Below are positions 34,692 through 43,147 of a stretch of DNA of 64,000 nt, piece by piece; within the stretch, counting starts at the first letter, position 1, and each line of letters opens with the position of its first letter. Under the pieces are notes generated by a model. The model did not search any database, had not been told where the DNA came from, and saw only the letters and a list, made by a program, of their open reading frames with translations. Source of the stretch: Hydrogenophaga sp. IBVHS1 (GTDB taxonomy: Bacteria; Pseudomonadota; Gammaproteobacteria; Burkholderiales; Burkholderiaceae_C). The stretch lies in NCBI RefSeq assembly GCF_002127265.1, contig NZ_NFUU01000001.1, forward strand, positions 1,054,001 to 1,118,000. The letters run 5' to 3'. Position numbers and translations under genes: made by a program.

Positions 34692-35396
34692 ATGCGCGGC
34701 ATGCTCGATTTCAGCTCCTGGTACGCGATCTTCACCACGCTATTTGGCCTGGTGCTGGTGTCGCTGGTTTTCGTCGGCATCCGCCTGGTGTTCATGCAGA
34801 CCTTCCAGCGCAAGCGTGAGCGCGAGAACCGGCAGATCAACGAACGGTTGAAGGTGTTGATCGCGGCCTACAAGACGCTGGGTGGTTCTTTTACCGGGGT
34901 GCTCACGGTCGATCCGGCGCACCTTCGCGATCTGCGGCGCGATGCCGATACCGACGAAGAGAGTGAGATCGATGCGATGGCGAGTGCTTCCGAGCGCCGC
35001 CGTCGCATTCGGGATGCCGTGGAGGCGGCGCTGTCCGACATCATCCTGCTGGGTACCGAAGAACAGGTGCGCCTGGCCGCGAACGCCGCGAACGAAATGG
35101 TGGCGGGTCGCAATGTGGAGGTGGCTGCGCTGGTGGTGTCGCTGCGCAACTTTATTCGCCAGGCGCTGGACTTGACGCCGGTGCCCGCAGACATGGCGGT
35201 ACCCAACCAGGGGCCGCTGCGCGTGAACGCGGCGGGTGGGGGCGCGCGGCGCGGCGGCGGTGCGGAAGCACGGGGTGGTGGCCGCGGGGGAGGCGGTGGC
35301 GCCGGTGGTGGTGCCGGCATGGGCGTAGGCATGGGCGTGGGTGCCGGCGGCGGCGCTGCGGTGGCTGGCAGCGCGCAAACAACCGACACGCCCTGA
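34692..35396 (+). CDS. Membrane-anchored protein with glycine-rich C-terminus
   Basis: A 234-residue protein of unknown function. An N-terminal span (about residues 11-33, WYAIFTTLFGLVLVSLVFVG) is followed by a basic heptad-like segment (QRKRERENRQINERLK) and a helical domain to about residue 165. The last ~60 residues are glycine/alanine repeats (e.g. MGVGMGVGAGGG). The likely topology puts the helical domain in the cytoplasm. No operon partner: the LysR gene ends 63 bases upstream and the next gene is convergent. Confidence 0.72.
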   Translation: MRGMLDFSSWYAIFTTLFGLVLVSLVFVGIRLVFMQTFQRKRERENRQINERLKVLIAAYKTLGGSFTGVLTVDPAHLRDLRRDADTDEESEIDAMASASERRRRIRDAVEAALSDIILLGTEEQVRLAANAANEMVAGRNVEVAALVVSLRNFIRQALDLTPVPADMAVPNQGPLRVNAAGGGARRGGGAEARGGGRGGGGGAGGGAGMGVGMGVGAGGGAAVAGSAQTTDTP

Positions 35397-35417
35397 ATCA
35401 GGCGAGCGACGCTCGCA

Positions 35418-36263
35418 TCAACGGCTTTTCACCCTCTGCCTCTGCCGGCCCAGCACGTTGCTGCCCAGTTCCACCACATCGCCTGAGTTCAGGTACCTCG
35501 GCGGCTTCATGCCCATGCCGACGCCGCTTGGCGTGCCCGTGGTGATGAGGTCGCCGGGGCGCAGCGTCATCACCCTGCTGCAGTAACTCACCAGTTGCGC
35601 GCAGCTGAAGATCATGTCGCGGGTGTTGCCGGTCTGCATGCGCTGGCCATTCACGTCGAGCCAGAGATCGATCTGCTGCGGGTCTCCCACTTCTTCGGCA
35701 GTGACGAGCCAGGGACCGATGGGGCCGAACGTATCGAAGCCTTTGCCTTTGCTCCACTGGCCGCCGCTGCGCTCAATCTGGAAGCTGCGTTCAGACACGT
35801 CGTTGGCCAGGCAGTAACCCGCCACGTGGTCCAGGGCCTCGTGTTCGGAAACATCGCGCGCCTCTTTGCCGATCACCACGGCCAGCTCCACTTCCCAGTC
35901 CGTTTTGGTGGACCCGTTGGGCAGCAGGGTGTCGTCGTTGGGCCCGCAGATGCAGCTGACCCATTTGGCGAACAGAATCGGTTCGGCGGGAATGGGCAGA
36001 CCTGCTTCGGCTGCGTGGTCGTGGTAGTTCAGTCCTATGCCCACGTAGGTGCCGATGCCTGTCCACGGCGCGCCGAGGCGCGGGTTGCCGTGAACAATGG
36101 GCAGCTTCGAGGCATCGAGCACTCGCAATGACTTCAACCCTTCGGGGGAAAGAGTGGCGGGAGAGATGTCGTCAAGTACCGACGACAGGTCACGAATGTG
36201 GCCATCGCTGTCGAGGAGGCCTGGCCGCTCGTGCCCCGCGGGTCCATGTCGCAGAAGTTTCAT
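35418..36263 (-). CDS. Fumarylacetoacetate hydrolase (FAH) family protein
   Basis: A 281-residue FAH-fold enzyme. The core begins at GIGTYVGIGLNYHDHAAEAG. Metal ligands are in DWEVELAVVIG and the preceding EPILFAKW segment, and the GTPSGVGMGMKPPRYL loop closes the site. The family includes acylpyruvate hydrolases, dioate hydratase/decarboxylases and ureidoglycolate-lyase-like enzymes. It is the last gene of the seven-gene hydantoinase operon and overlaps the racemase-like gene by four bases. A hydrolase or lyase acting late in the pathway is inferred. Confidence 0.88.
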   Translation of the reverse strand: MKLLRHGPAGHERPGLLDSDGHIRDLSSVLDDISPATLSPEGLKSLRVLDASKLPIVHGNPRLGAPWTGIGTYVGIGLNYHDHAAEAGLPIPAEPILFAKWVSCICGPNDDTLLPNGSTKTDWEVELAVVIGKEARDVSEHEALDHVAGYCLANDVSERSFQIERSGGQWSKGKGFDTFGPIGPWLVTAEEVGDPQQIDLWLDVNGQRMQTGNTRDMIFSCAQLVSYCSRVMTLRPGDLITTGTPSGVGMGMKPPRYLNSGDVVELGSNVLGRQRQRVKSR

Positions 36264-37021
36264 GCTTCACCTCCCGACTTGCGTTCCAGCAAACGCGCCA
36301 TGGCGGTGCTCAGTCCCTGGTGCGGCTTGATCGGCGGCGGCGCAAAGCTGCCGCTGCGTGCAAGGCCGGGCCGCAGGGCCACCAGCGACTCGGCATGGCG
36401 GACCGCACTGGAGACGCCATCGACCGAGGGAACGGGCAGGCGTCCCTTCAGTGAGCGCGCCAGTCCGGCCAGTGGCGCACCCGCGAGCACAATGACGTCG
36501 GCCCCATCTTCTGCCACGCATCGCTCGGCCAGGGCAACCAGTCGTTCCCCCTGGTTGCCCTGCACGTTACCGATGTCCTGCAGCGGTTCATCGAGCCCGC
36601 GGATGCTGGCGAGCCGGCCTTCAAGTCCGTAGGCATGAACGGTTTCCCGGTACCACGCGCGAATGCGCTGCGAGATGGCAACGATGGAGAAGCGGTTGCC
36701 GAGCAGGCACGCGCTGGCCAGTGCCGCTTCGGTGAGGCCGGTGACCGGGCAGTCCAGCACTTCGCGCAGTGCTGGCAAGCCTGGGTCGCCGAAGGCCGCC
36801 ACCACCACCGCATCAAAGCGTTCGTGGTGTTGCGCGACCAGTTCGGCGGTGGCAAATGCGCCGATCATGGCCTCGAAGCGGGTTTCGATGTACGCCACAC
36901 CGAACGGCGCGGTCAGCACCTCGATCTGCGTGTCGGGTGAAGCGCTGCGCTCAGCCTCGACCCGGATCAGGTCAGAAACACTCTGCGAGATGTTCGGGTT
37001 GATGAGCAGGATGCGTTTCAT
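36260..37021 (-). CDS. Aspartate/hydantoin racemase-family protein lacking the usual cysteine pair
   Basis: A 253-residue protein of the Asp/Glu/hydantoin racemase superfamily (MKRILLINPNISQSVSDLI; PVTGLTEAAL; VPSVDGVSSAV). In characterised hydantoin racemases two cysteines sit in ACFGDPGL- and LGCAGM-type motifs. Here the matching segments read AAFGDPGL and LAGAPLAG, with no cysteine. Classical two-base racemisation is therefore unlikely; an isomerase or decarboxylase-like reaction, or a binding role, should be considered. It overlaps the FAH gene by four bases and follows dctM closely. Confidence 0.82.
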   Translation of the reverse strand: MKRILLINPNISQSVSDLIRVEAERSASPDTQIEVLTAPFGVAYIETRFEAMIGAFATAELVAQHHERFDAVVVAAFGDPGLPALREVLDCPVTGLTEAALASACLLGNRFSIVAISQRIRAWYRETVHAYGLEGRLASIRGLDEPLQDIGNVQGNQGERLVALAERCVAEDGADVIVLAGAPLAGLARSLKGRLPVPSVDGVSSAVRHAESLVALRPGLARSGSFAPPPIKPHQGLSTAMARLLERKSGGEA

Positions 37022-37025
37022 CGTG

Positions 37026-38321
37026 TCATTTCAGCAGGTTGGGAAGCGTCATGGCGATTGCCGGAATAAAGGTGGTCAGCAGCACCACCACAATCTCGCA
37101 CAGCACAAAGGGTATGGCCCATTTCGCTGCTTTGGCGAAAGATACATTGCCCATCTGCGCAGCCAGGAAAAGTCCCACTCCCACCGGGGGTGTGAGGTGT
37201 GCCAGCGAGAGGTTCACCGTCATGGCGGCGCCGAACTGGATCAGGTCCATGTCGATCGCCAGTAGGGTGGGCTTGAACAGCGGTACCAGCAAGTACATGG
37301 CCGCGATGGGTTCGAGGAACATGCCGGAGAGAAAGATGATGAACTGCATGACCAGCAAGATCACGACCCTGCTGCCACCGCTCACGGCGTGCAGCATCTG
37401 GTCAAGCAACTGGGCGACGCCCTGCGTCTGCAGCACCCATGCAAACACCGCCGACATGGCGATCATCATGCCGATGACACCGATGGTTTTGCCCGACTGA
37501 AAGAACACTTCGGGCATGTCCTCCCAGCGGATCTGCCTGTAGACGAGGCGGTCCACGATGATGATGTAGACCACCGCCACGGCAGCGGCCTCTGTGGCGG
37601 TGAATACGCCCGAGTAAATGCCGCCCAGGATGATCACCGGTGCCATGAGGCCCCAGAAGGCCTCGCGCAGGGCCTTGAAGAAGATCGGCCAGGAGCGCTG
37701 GACATCGGCCGGTCGATAGCCTTTCACGATGGACACTGTGACGGTGTAGCCGCCCAGCAGCAGGAGCATGAGCAGGCCGGGTATCACGCCCGAGGCGAAG
37801 AGCTTGGGAATGGATGTTTCCGTGATCACGCCATAGATGATGAAGCTGATCGAAGGCGGAATCACCACGCCGAAGGTGCAGCCCGCCGCGACCACCGCGA
37901 CCGCAAATGGCCGTGGGTAGCCGGAGTTCGCCATGGCCCCAATGAGGAAGCTCAGAGCGGCCACCGTGGCGATGTTGGAGCCACTCATGGAGCCGAGCAC
38001 ACAGCCGGTGACCAGGGTGGTGAGCGCCAGACCACCGGGCATGCGCCCGAAGATGATTTCGGTCAGGCTAACAAGGCGTGCTGCCACGCCGGTGCGCGTC
38101 ATCAGGTTGCCCGCAATGATGAAGAGCGGCGTGGCCAGCAGCGTGAACGAGTCGAGCGAGCTCGACACCACAAACGGCATCATGCTTAGCGGTGCAGCTT
38201 CCAGCACGACCATGGTGAACAGCGTAGCGCCGCCCAGTGCCACGAAGACTGGCGCATTGAGCGCCAGAAGGCCGAAGAAAACGAAGAAGCCAATGACGGC
38301 CGGGTTGCTCAGGAGTTCCAT
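37026..38321 (-). CDS. TRAP transporter large permease (DctM)
   Basis: A 431-residue membrane protein with the DctM fold (about 12 spans), the channel half of a TRAP transporter. Family motifs include ATPLFIIAGNLMTRTGVAARL, GSMSGSNIATVAALS, PPSISFIIYGVITETSIPKL and GGIYSGVFTATEAAAVAV. I chose the ATG at 38321 (MELLSNPAVIG); the frame extends upstream but overlaps non-membrane sequence. It works with DctQ (38356) and DctP (38912) in the hydantoinase operon. Confidence 0.93.
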   Translation of the reverse strand: MELLSNPAVIGFFVFFGLLALNAPVFVALGGATLFTMVVLEAAPLSMMPFVVSSSLDSFTLLATPLFIIAGNLMTRTGVAARLVSLTEIIFGRMPGGLALTTLVTGCVLGSMSGSNIATVAALSFLIGAMANSGYPRPFAVAVVAAGCTFGVVIPPSISFIIYGVITETSIPKLFASGVIPGLLMLLLLGGYTVTVSIVKGYRPADVQRSWPIFFKALREAFWGLMAPVIILGGIYSGVFTATEAAAVAVVYIIIVDRLVYRQIRWEDMPEVFFQSGKTIGVIGMMIAMSAVFAWVLQTQGVAQLLDQMLHAVSGGSRVVILLVMQFIIFLSGMFLEPIAAMYLLVPLFKPTLLAIDMDLIQFGAAMTVNLSLAHLTPPVGVGLFLAAQMGNVSFAKAAKWAIPFVLCEIVVVLLTTFIPAIAMTLPNLLK

Positions 38322-38355
38322 TTCGAGTGTCCTAGTTCTTTGCGGTCGTCTGCGT

Positions 38356-38883
38356 TCATTCGGCCTGGGCGTTCCGGGGGTGGTAGGCCCCTGCCTTGAA
38401 TCCTTGCGCGGTGCGCAGGATGGCAAGCACGTAAGCCACCAGGGCAATACCGTTGATCACCCACACAGGAATACCCGACGCCAGGCTGGTCTGCCCGCTC
38501 TCCAGTGCCTGTTGGGTGGACTCCATGCTCTGCCACGCCAGAACCATCAGCACGGTGATGACCAGCACCGTGACCAGGACCTCCACAAAGCGCTGGCCGC
38601 CCGGCGAGAACTTGTGCACCAGCAATGGAATGCCGCCGTGCTGGTTGTTGCGGCAGCCTGCGGCCGCACCCACCAGCGCAGCCCACAGGAACAGGTACCG
38701 GGCCAACTCCTCGGACCACGCCATTGGCTGCGAGAACACGAACCGCGAGAGCACCCCCGCGAAAACCAGCACGACGATGCCGGCACACGCCAGTGCAATG
38801 AACCAGAACTCGGCGCGATCCAGCCAGTGCCCGGCGCGTGCCAGTGGGCCGGTGGACTTTTCTGTTGTGGGGGTGCTGCTCAT
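38356..38883 (-). CDS. TRAP transporter small permease (DctQ)
   Basis: A 175-residue four-span protein of the DctQ family (FWFIALACAGIVVLVFAGVL, RYLFLWAALVGAAAG, the latter in the conserved position after WSEELARY). It couples the periplasmic receptor to DctM. The ATG at 38883 (MSSTPTTEK) is preferred over an in-frame start 66 bases upstream that would overlap dctP. Confidence 0.88.
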   Translation of the reverse strand: MSSTPTTEKSTGPLARAGHWLDRAEFWFIALACAGIVVLVFAGVLSRFVFSQPMAWSEELARYLFLWAALVGAAAGCRNNQHGGIPLLVHKFSPGGQRFVEVLVTVLVITVLMVLAWQSMESTQQALESGQTSLASGIPVWVINGIALVAYVLAILRTAQGFKAGAYHPRNAQAE

Positions 38884-38911
38884 GGCGAGAACTCCAGGGT
38901 GACGTTGGGGA

Positions 38912-39913
38912 TCAGGGCTTGCGGACTCGTGCGACTTCCGATTCGACAAGCTTCATGAGGTCTTCGCCAATCTGCTTGCGAAAGCCCGGCATGACGGGTT
39001 CCAGCTTGGCTTTGAAAGCGTTGAGCTCGGTAGTGGTCGGTGTGTACACGTTCACGCCGGCGGCCTGCATCTTCTTCACGAGGTCGGCCTCTTCGTCGTC
39101 GGCCACCTTGCGCTGGTGGGCCATGGCTTCGGTCGCGGCCTTGCGCACAAGGGTCTTGTCGGCCTCGGACAGCTTGGACCAGAACGTGTTGCTGGCGATG
39201 AAGCCCACCGCCTCGAACGAGAAGTTCACCACCGAGATGTTCTTGCTCACCTCGTAGAAGCGCGACGAATAGATAAGCGGAATGGGCGAGATGCCGCCGT
39301 CGATGGCGCCTGCCTGCAGGGCGGAGAACACTTCGGCAAAGTTCATGGCCACCGGGTTCGCACCAATGGCTTTCCACGAGTCGAGGTACAGGTTGAGGCC
39401 CGGTGTTCGGATCTTGACGCCCTTCAGATCGTCCGGCGCTTTCATTGGGCCCTTGTTCGTGTAGAGCTGGAAGAAACTGCCTGAACCCCAGCCCAGCGCG
39501 TGCAGGTTGCGCGACTGCAAGTGTTTGTTCAGGCGCTCGCCAATTGCGCCGTCCATCACCGCCATGGCGGTTTTCGAATCAGGGAACACCCAGGGCACGG
39601 ACATCACCATGAAATCGGGATGCAGCTGGGCGAGCCAGGGCGTGGTCTTCATGATGATTTCCACCGCACCCGCTTGCGCCATTTCAAGCTCCACGCGGTC
39701 GTTGCGGCCGGAGAGCACGCCGTTGGCATGGATCTCCACCTGGTGGCGACCGCCGCTTTCGCGTTCCACGATCTCCTTGAATCGTTTGGCGCCCACGACC
39801 CAGTTGGAAGTGTCGGCCACGTTGGTGGCAATCTTGATCTTGGCCGCCATGGCTGGCAGGGCCAGCAGTGTGGACAGGCCGGCAACGGCGAGCATTCGAG
39901 TCAGTTGTGACAT
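38912..39913 (-). CDS. TRAP transporter periplasmic solute receptor (DctP)
   Basis: A 333-residue DctP-family receptor with a Sec signal peptide (MSQLTRMLAVAGLSTLLALP...). The conserved ligand-arginine strand is KGVKIRTPGLNLYLDSW, followed by AMNFAEVFSALQAGAIDGG. Family ligands are usually carboxylates, the arginine pairing with the carboxylate. With a hydantoinase and amidase upstream, an acidic ureide, N-carbamoyl acid or cyclic imide-derived compound is a plausible ligand. It starts 38 bases after the amidase stop. Confidence 0.92.
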   Translation of the reverse strand: MSQLTRMLAVAGLSTLLALPAMAAKIKIATNVADTSNWVVGAKRFKEIVERESGGRHQVEIHANGVLSGRNDRVELEMAQAGAVEIIMKTTPWLAQLHPDFMVMSVPWVFPDSKTAMAVMDGAIGERLNKHLQSRNLHALGWGSGSFFQLYTNKGPMKAPDDLKGVKIRTPGLNLYLDSWKAIGANPVAMNFAEVFSALQAGAIDGGISPIPLIYSSRFYEVSKNISVVNFSFEAVGFIASNTFWSKLSEADKTLVRKAATEAMAHQRKVADDEEADLVKKMQAAGVNVYTPTTTELNAFKAKLEPVMPGFRKQIGEDLMKLVESEVARVRKP

Positions 39914-39951
39914 GGGAATTTCTCCTTCGGGTGCAGCGGTGGATGACTGGC

Positions 39952-41388
39952 TCACGCCAGAGCGGGTGGGAACGGAACAGGTTGACGAAAACGTGCGGGT
40001 GCAGCGGTCTGCAGCTGCCAGGCGGCCTGGAGCACAGCGGCGTCGTGCCACCGGGGTGCGACCAGCTGGACGCCGATGGGCAGGCCCTCGCGGTCGAGGG
40101 CGACCGGCACGGAGCAGGCGGGTGCGTACACGTGGTTGAACACCGGCGTGAAAGCGGCGTGGGCGCGTGGCGAGACGTCCTGGCCCGCGATGGTGCGAGG
40201 ACCCAGGTCCTGCAGCGGCCAGGCCACGCAAGGTGTGGTGGGCGTGAGCAGCAGATCGAAGCGGCCGAAGAATTCTGCGAGGCTGCGGTACAGCGCCTCG
40301 CGGTGCAGCAGGGCGCTGGCCACATCGGCGCCGCGCAGGCTCAGCCCGCGTTCGATCTGCGCGCCAATGTCGGGATCGAACATCGCGGGGTTTCGACGGA
40401 AGGCTTCGCCGTGGATGGCGGCCAGACCGCTGAATTGCAGCGGCATGAGCGCGTCTTCGCTCGTGCCTTGCGGCCACTGCGGATCGACCTGGACCACATC
40501 CGCTCCCGCACTGCGAAGCCAGGCTGCGGCCTGGGCAGTGGCTGCAGCCACATCGGGATCGACCACCACGTCGAGTCCAAGGCGTGGGCTGAAGGCGACC
40601 CGCCGGCCTTTCAGAGAATTCTGCAGCCTGCCGGCGGTGGGCGAATGAAGGGCACCCACCATGCACATCGGGTCGCGCGGGTCGGCGCCGGCCACGGCGT
40701 CGAACAGGGCGGCGACATCTTCCACCGTGCGCGCCATCAAGCCCACCACGCTGTTGCCGAACACGGGCTCGGCAAACCCGACCGGGTGGGCGATAGCGCC
40801 CGCGCTCGGTTTGAAACCCACGACTCCCGTGTGCGCCGCAGGCCGGCGGGTGGAGCCCCCCCCATCGGTGCAAAGCGCCAGGTGCCCAATGCCGGCGGCC
40901 ACCGCAGCGGCGGCACCGCCAGATGACCCTCCTGGCGTGAGCGTGGTGTTCCAGGGGTTACGCGTGGCCCCGTGAAGCTGGTTCGTCGTGTTGCCCTTGC
41001 AGGCAAATTCCGAGCAATTGCTGCCAGCCAGTGCCACCCCCCCTGCAGCTTGCAGTCGCTCCACGGCCAATGCGCTCGCAGGCGCAACAAAGTCTGCAAA
41101 CAGGCGTGAGCCCTGACTGGCAGGGCGACCCTGTACCCAGAGGTTGTCTTTGGTGGAGAACGTGGCCCCGCTGAGCGAGCCCATGGAGGTGGAGCCGTTG
41201 CCGACGCTCCGATCGACGGCATCGGCCTCGGCAAGAACACGCTCTGGGTCGACATGGATCAGCGCATTGAGCACCGGGTTGCAACGCTCCAGGTGCGCCA
41301 GCATGGCTTGCGATACTTCACGGGCGCTGACCTGGCGCGAACGCACCATTGAGGCCGTTTCAAGGGCGGTGGCATTGATCAGGTTCAT
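39952..41388 (-). CDS. Amidase-signature family amidase
   Basis: A 478-residue serine amidase of the amidase-signature family. The triad is visible: Lys80 (FSTKDN), cis-Ser155 (PGGSSGGAAAAV) and nucleophile Ser179 (DGGGSTRRPA). It hydrolyses an amide, carbamoyl or imide bond in the cytosol. It starts ATG 41388, overlapping the hydantoinase stop (ATGA), so it probably acts on the ring-opened product of that enzyme, which is inference. Length is normal for the family. Confidence 0.92.
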   Translation of the reverse strand: MNLINATALETASMVRSRQVSAREVSQAMLAHLERCNPVLNALIHVDPERVLAEADAVDRSVGNGSTSMGSLSGATFSTKDNLWVQGRPASQGSRLFADFVAPASALAVERLQAAGGVALAGSNCSEFACKGNTTNQLHGATRNPWNTTLTPGGSSGGAAAAVAAGIGHLALCTDGGGSTRRPAAHTGVVGFKPSAGAIAHPVGFAEPVFGNSVVGLMARTVEDVAALFDAVAGADPRDPMCMVGALHSPTAGRLQNSLKGRRVAFSPRLGLDVVVDPDVAAATAQAAAWLRSAGADVVQVDPQWPQGTSEDALMPLQFSGLAAIHGEAFRRNPAMFDPDIGAQIERGLSLRGADVASALLHREALYRSLAEFFGRFDLLLTPTTPCVAWPLQDLGPRTIAGQDVSPRAHAAFTPVFNHVYAPACSVPVALDREGLPIGVQLVAPRWHDAAVLQAAWQLQTAAPARFRQPVPFPPALA

Positions 41389-42806
41389 GTGCGCACTCCT
41401 GCCGGGCCGAGCGTGGGCTTGCCGCACGCCAGAAAGCGACCCCTTCCTGCCCGCGCGTGGAAGTTGCCGTCCCACACCACCTCGCCGCCCACCAGTGTGA
41501 TGCCAGGCCAGGCTTTGAGCACGCGACCTTCGTACGGGGTGTAGTCGACGTTGTGGTGCAGATTCGCGTTTCGCAGCACGCGCTCGCCTTCGTCCCAGAT
41601 GACGAGGTCCGCATCGGCGCCGATGGCGATGGTGCCTTTGCGCGGGTGCAGTCCGTAGGCCTTGGCCGGGTTGGCAGACACGAGTTCGACGAACTTTTCC
41701 AGCGTGATTCGGCCGCCCATCACGCCCTCGGAGTAGAGCAGGGCCAGCCGGGTCTCGATGCCGGGAATTCCATTGGGAATGTGCCGGAAGGGCACCTCTT
41801 CGCCGGCCGGCTTCTTGCCGTCGTCTCCTTCGTACCGGAAGGGCGCGTGATCGGAGCTGAAGATGGTGAAGAGGCCGTCATTGAGGCCGTCCCAGATCAC
41901 GCGCTGATTCGACGCGTCGCGGGGCGGCGGACTGCACACGCAGCGAGCGCCCTTGTAGCTGTCGTCCAGACCCAGGTCTTCTGCGGTCAGGAACAGGTAC
42001 TGCGGGCAGGTCTCTGCGTACACCCGCAGTCCGTGCGAACGCGCCCATCGAATCTGCTCGACCGCCTCTTTGCCGGACACATGCACGATCAGGATCGGCA
42101 CGTCTACGAGCTCGGCCAGCGAAATGGCGCGGTGAGTGGCTTCGCGTTCCACCAGCATGGGGCGGGCGTGGGCATGAAAGCGCGGGGCCGTGCGGCCCGC
42201 GGCCTCCAGCCGGCGTGTGAGCCACTCGATGGCGTCGGCATTTTCGGCGTGGATCATCGCCATGGCCCCGTGCTGTCGAGCCACGGACAGCACGTCCAGA
42301 ATCTGCCCATCGTCCAGCTTGAGATCGTCGTAGGTCATGTAGACCTTGAAGGAGGTGTAGCCCTCGGCGATCAGGGCTGGCAGCTCCTGCTCCAGCACCG
42401 TGGGCGTGGGGTCGCTCACGATCAAGTGGAACGCATAGTCCACATGGGCCTTGCCGGCGGCCCGTCGGTGGTAGTCGTCAACCGCAGCACGCAGCGAGTG
42501 GCCTTTTTCCTGAGCTGCAAACGGGATGACGGTGGTGGTGCCGCCACAGGCAGCAGCACGCGTTCCGGTGTCGAAGTCATCCGCCATTCGCACGGGCGGC
42601 GCCATCGGCTGGTCGAGGTGGCAGTGGGCATCCACGCCGCCTGGTGTCACCACCCGCCCCCGGGCATCGAGCTCGCGGGCACCAGCGGGCAGGTCAAGAC
42701 CCAGTGCCACGATTCGACCGGCCCGTACCCCAATGTCGGAATGAAACACGTCGCTGGCCGTTGCCACACGGCCGTTGCGGACAACGAGGTCGAAGGGCTC
42801 AGTCAT
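41385..42806 (-). CDS. Dihydropyrimidinase / D-hydantoinase-type cyclic amidohydrolase
   Basis: A 473-residue cyclic amidohydrolase of the hydantoinase/dihydropyrimidinase family. The binuclear metal site is intact: His61 and His63 (DAHCHLDQP), carboxylated Lys154 (SFKVYMTYDD), His186 (MIHAEN), His242 (IVHVSGKEA) and the aspartate of FSSDHAPF. It opens cyclic ureides or imides. First gene of the seven-gene minus-strand operon. The ATG at 42806 has GGAG upstream. The 341-base region before it holds the operator array shared with the GntR gene. Confidence 0.93.
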   Translation of the reverse strand: MTEPFDLVVRNGRVATASDVFHSDIGVRAGRIVALGLDLPAGARELDARGRVVTPGGVDAHCHLDQPMAPPVRMADDFDTGTRAAACGGTTTVIPFAAQEKGHSLRAAVDDYHRRAAGKAHVDYAFHLIVSDPTPTVLEQELPALIAEGYTSFKVYMTYDDLKLDDGQILDVLSVARQHGAMAMIHAENADAIEWLTRRLEAAGRTAPRFHAHARPMLVEREATHRAISLAELVDVPILIVHVSGKEAVEQIRWARSHGLRVYAETCPQYLFLTAEDLGLDDSYKGARCVCSPPPRDASNQRVIWDGLNDGLFTIFSSDHAPFRYEGDDGKKPAGEEVPFRHIPNGIPGIETRLALLYSEGVMGGRITLEKFVELVSANPAKAYGLHPRKGTIAIGADADLVIWDEGERVLRNANLHHNVDYTPYEGRVLKAWPGITLVGGEVVWDGNFHARAGRGRFLACGKPTLGPAGVRT

Positions 42807-42912
42807 GGGGCAGCTCCGCACCAGCATGGTTCGCATGCACGGATTTGGTGTTAACAGTGATGTCTACAGCGCTCATATGTATGGAGATTCCGAAGTGGCC
42901 ATTCTCAAGCCA

Positions 42913-42958
42913 GATTCATGCCAAGTGTCGACAGGTATGTCGACACTTGGCATGAATC
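42913..42958. repeat. Perfect inverted repeat, 20-bp arms, 6-base loop
   Basis: Positions 42913-42932 are the exact reverse complement of 42939-42958, separated by AGGTAT. The arm begins GATTCATGCC and ends with TGTCGAC next to the loop. It is the longest perfect inverted repeat I found in the window, and long enough for cruciform or RNA-hairpin formation. No T-run follows on either strand, so it is more likely a compound operator than a terminator. Confidence 0.85.
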
Positions 42959-43068
42959 GATGCTATGCCTTCTGGTACATGTCGACATTGGTGTTTACTC
43001 TAATGTTGACAATGTGCCCAAAGCGATACGGTCGTGCCCATGACAGCACCGACCTTCGCCGACACTGG

Positions 43069-43098
43069 TTGCCAACATTCCGGGTCCCGCTCTATACA
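43069..43098 (+). promoter_or_regulatory. Sigma-70-type promoter for the gntR gene
   Basis: TTGCCA (-35) and TATACA (-10) with an 18-base spacer. The predicted start point near 43106 lies upstream of the ATG at 43148 and downstream of the in-frame GTG/ATG at 43034/43040, which supports the shorter protein. Confidence 0.5.
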
Positions 43099-43147
43099 AT
43101 CGCGCGAGTCCGGGCCCGCCCTTCAGGCCCTCCATCCCGTCACCCAC

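Larger units (their letters stand above)
42807..43147. promoter_or_regulatory. Divergent control region between the hydantoinase operon and gntR, with repeated TGTCGACA-type operators
   Basis: This non-coding region carries five copies of a TGTCGACA-like palindrome: TGTCTACA at 42861, TGTCGACA at 42926, 42938 and 42980, and TGTTGACA at 43004. The 42926 and 42938 copies are embedded in the large inverted repeat at 42913-42958. FCD-subfamily GntR proteins bind palindromes with a GT-N-AC core, so the divergently encoded GntR protein is the natural ligand. No gene fits inside. Confidence 0.7.

Noticed and set aside
39914..40873. Upstream extension of the dctP frame into the amidase gene
   Set aside because: A standard Sec signal peptide begins at 39913, and the upstream region is the amidase in another frame.
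42913..42958. The 20-bp-arm inverted repeat as a transcription terminator
   Set aside because: No T-run on either side, it lies between divergent promoters, and it contains operator-like palindromes.
43034..43147. Longer GntR start at 43034/43040
   Set aside because: It would begin upstream of the best promoter (TTGCCA/TATACA at 43069-43098), has no ribosome-binding site, and adds sequence unlike GntR N-termini.
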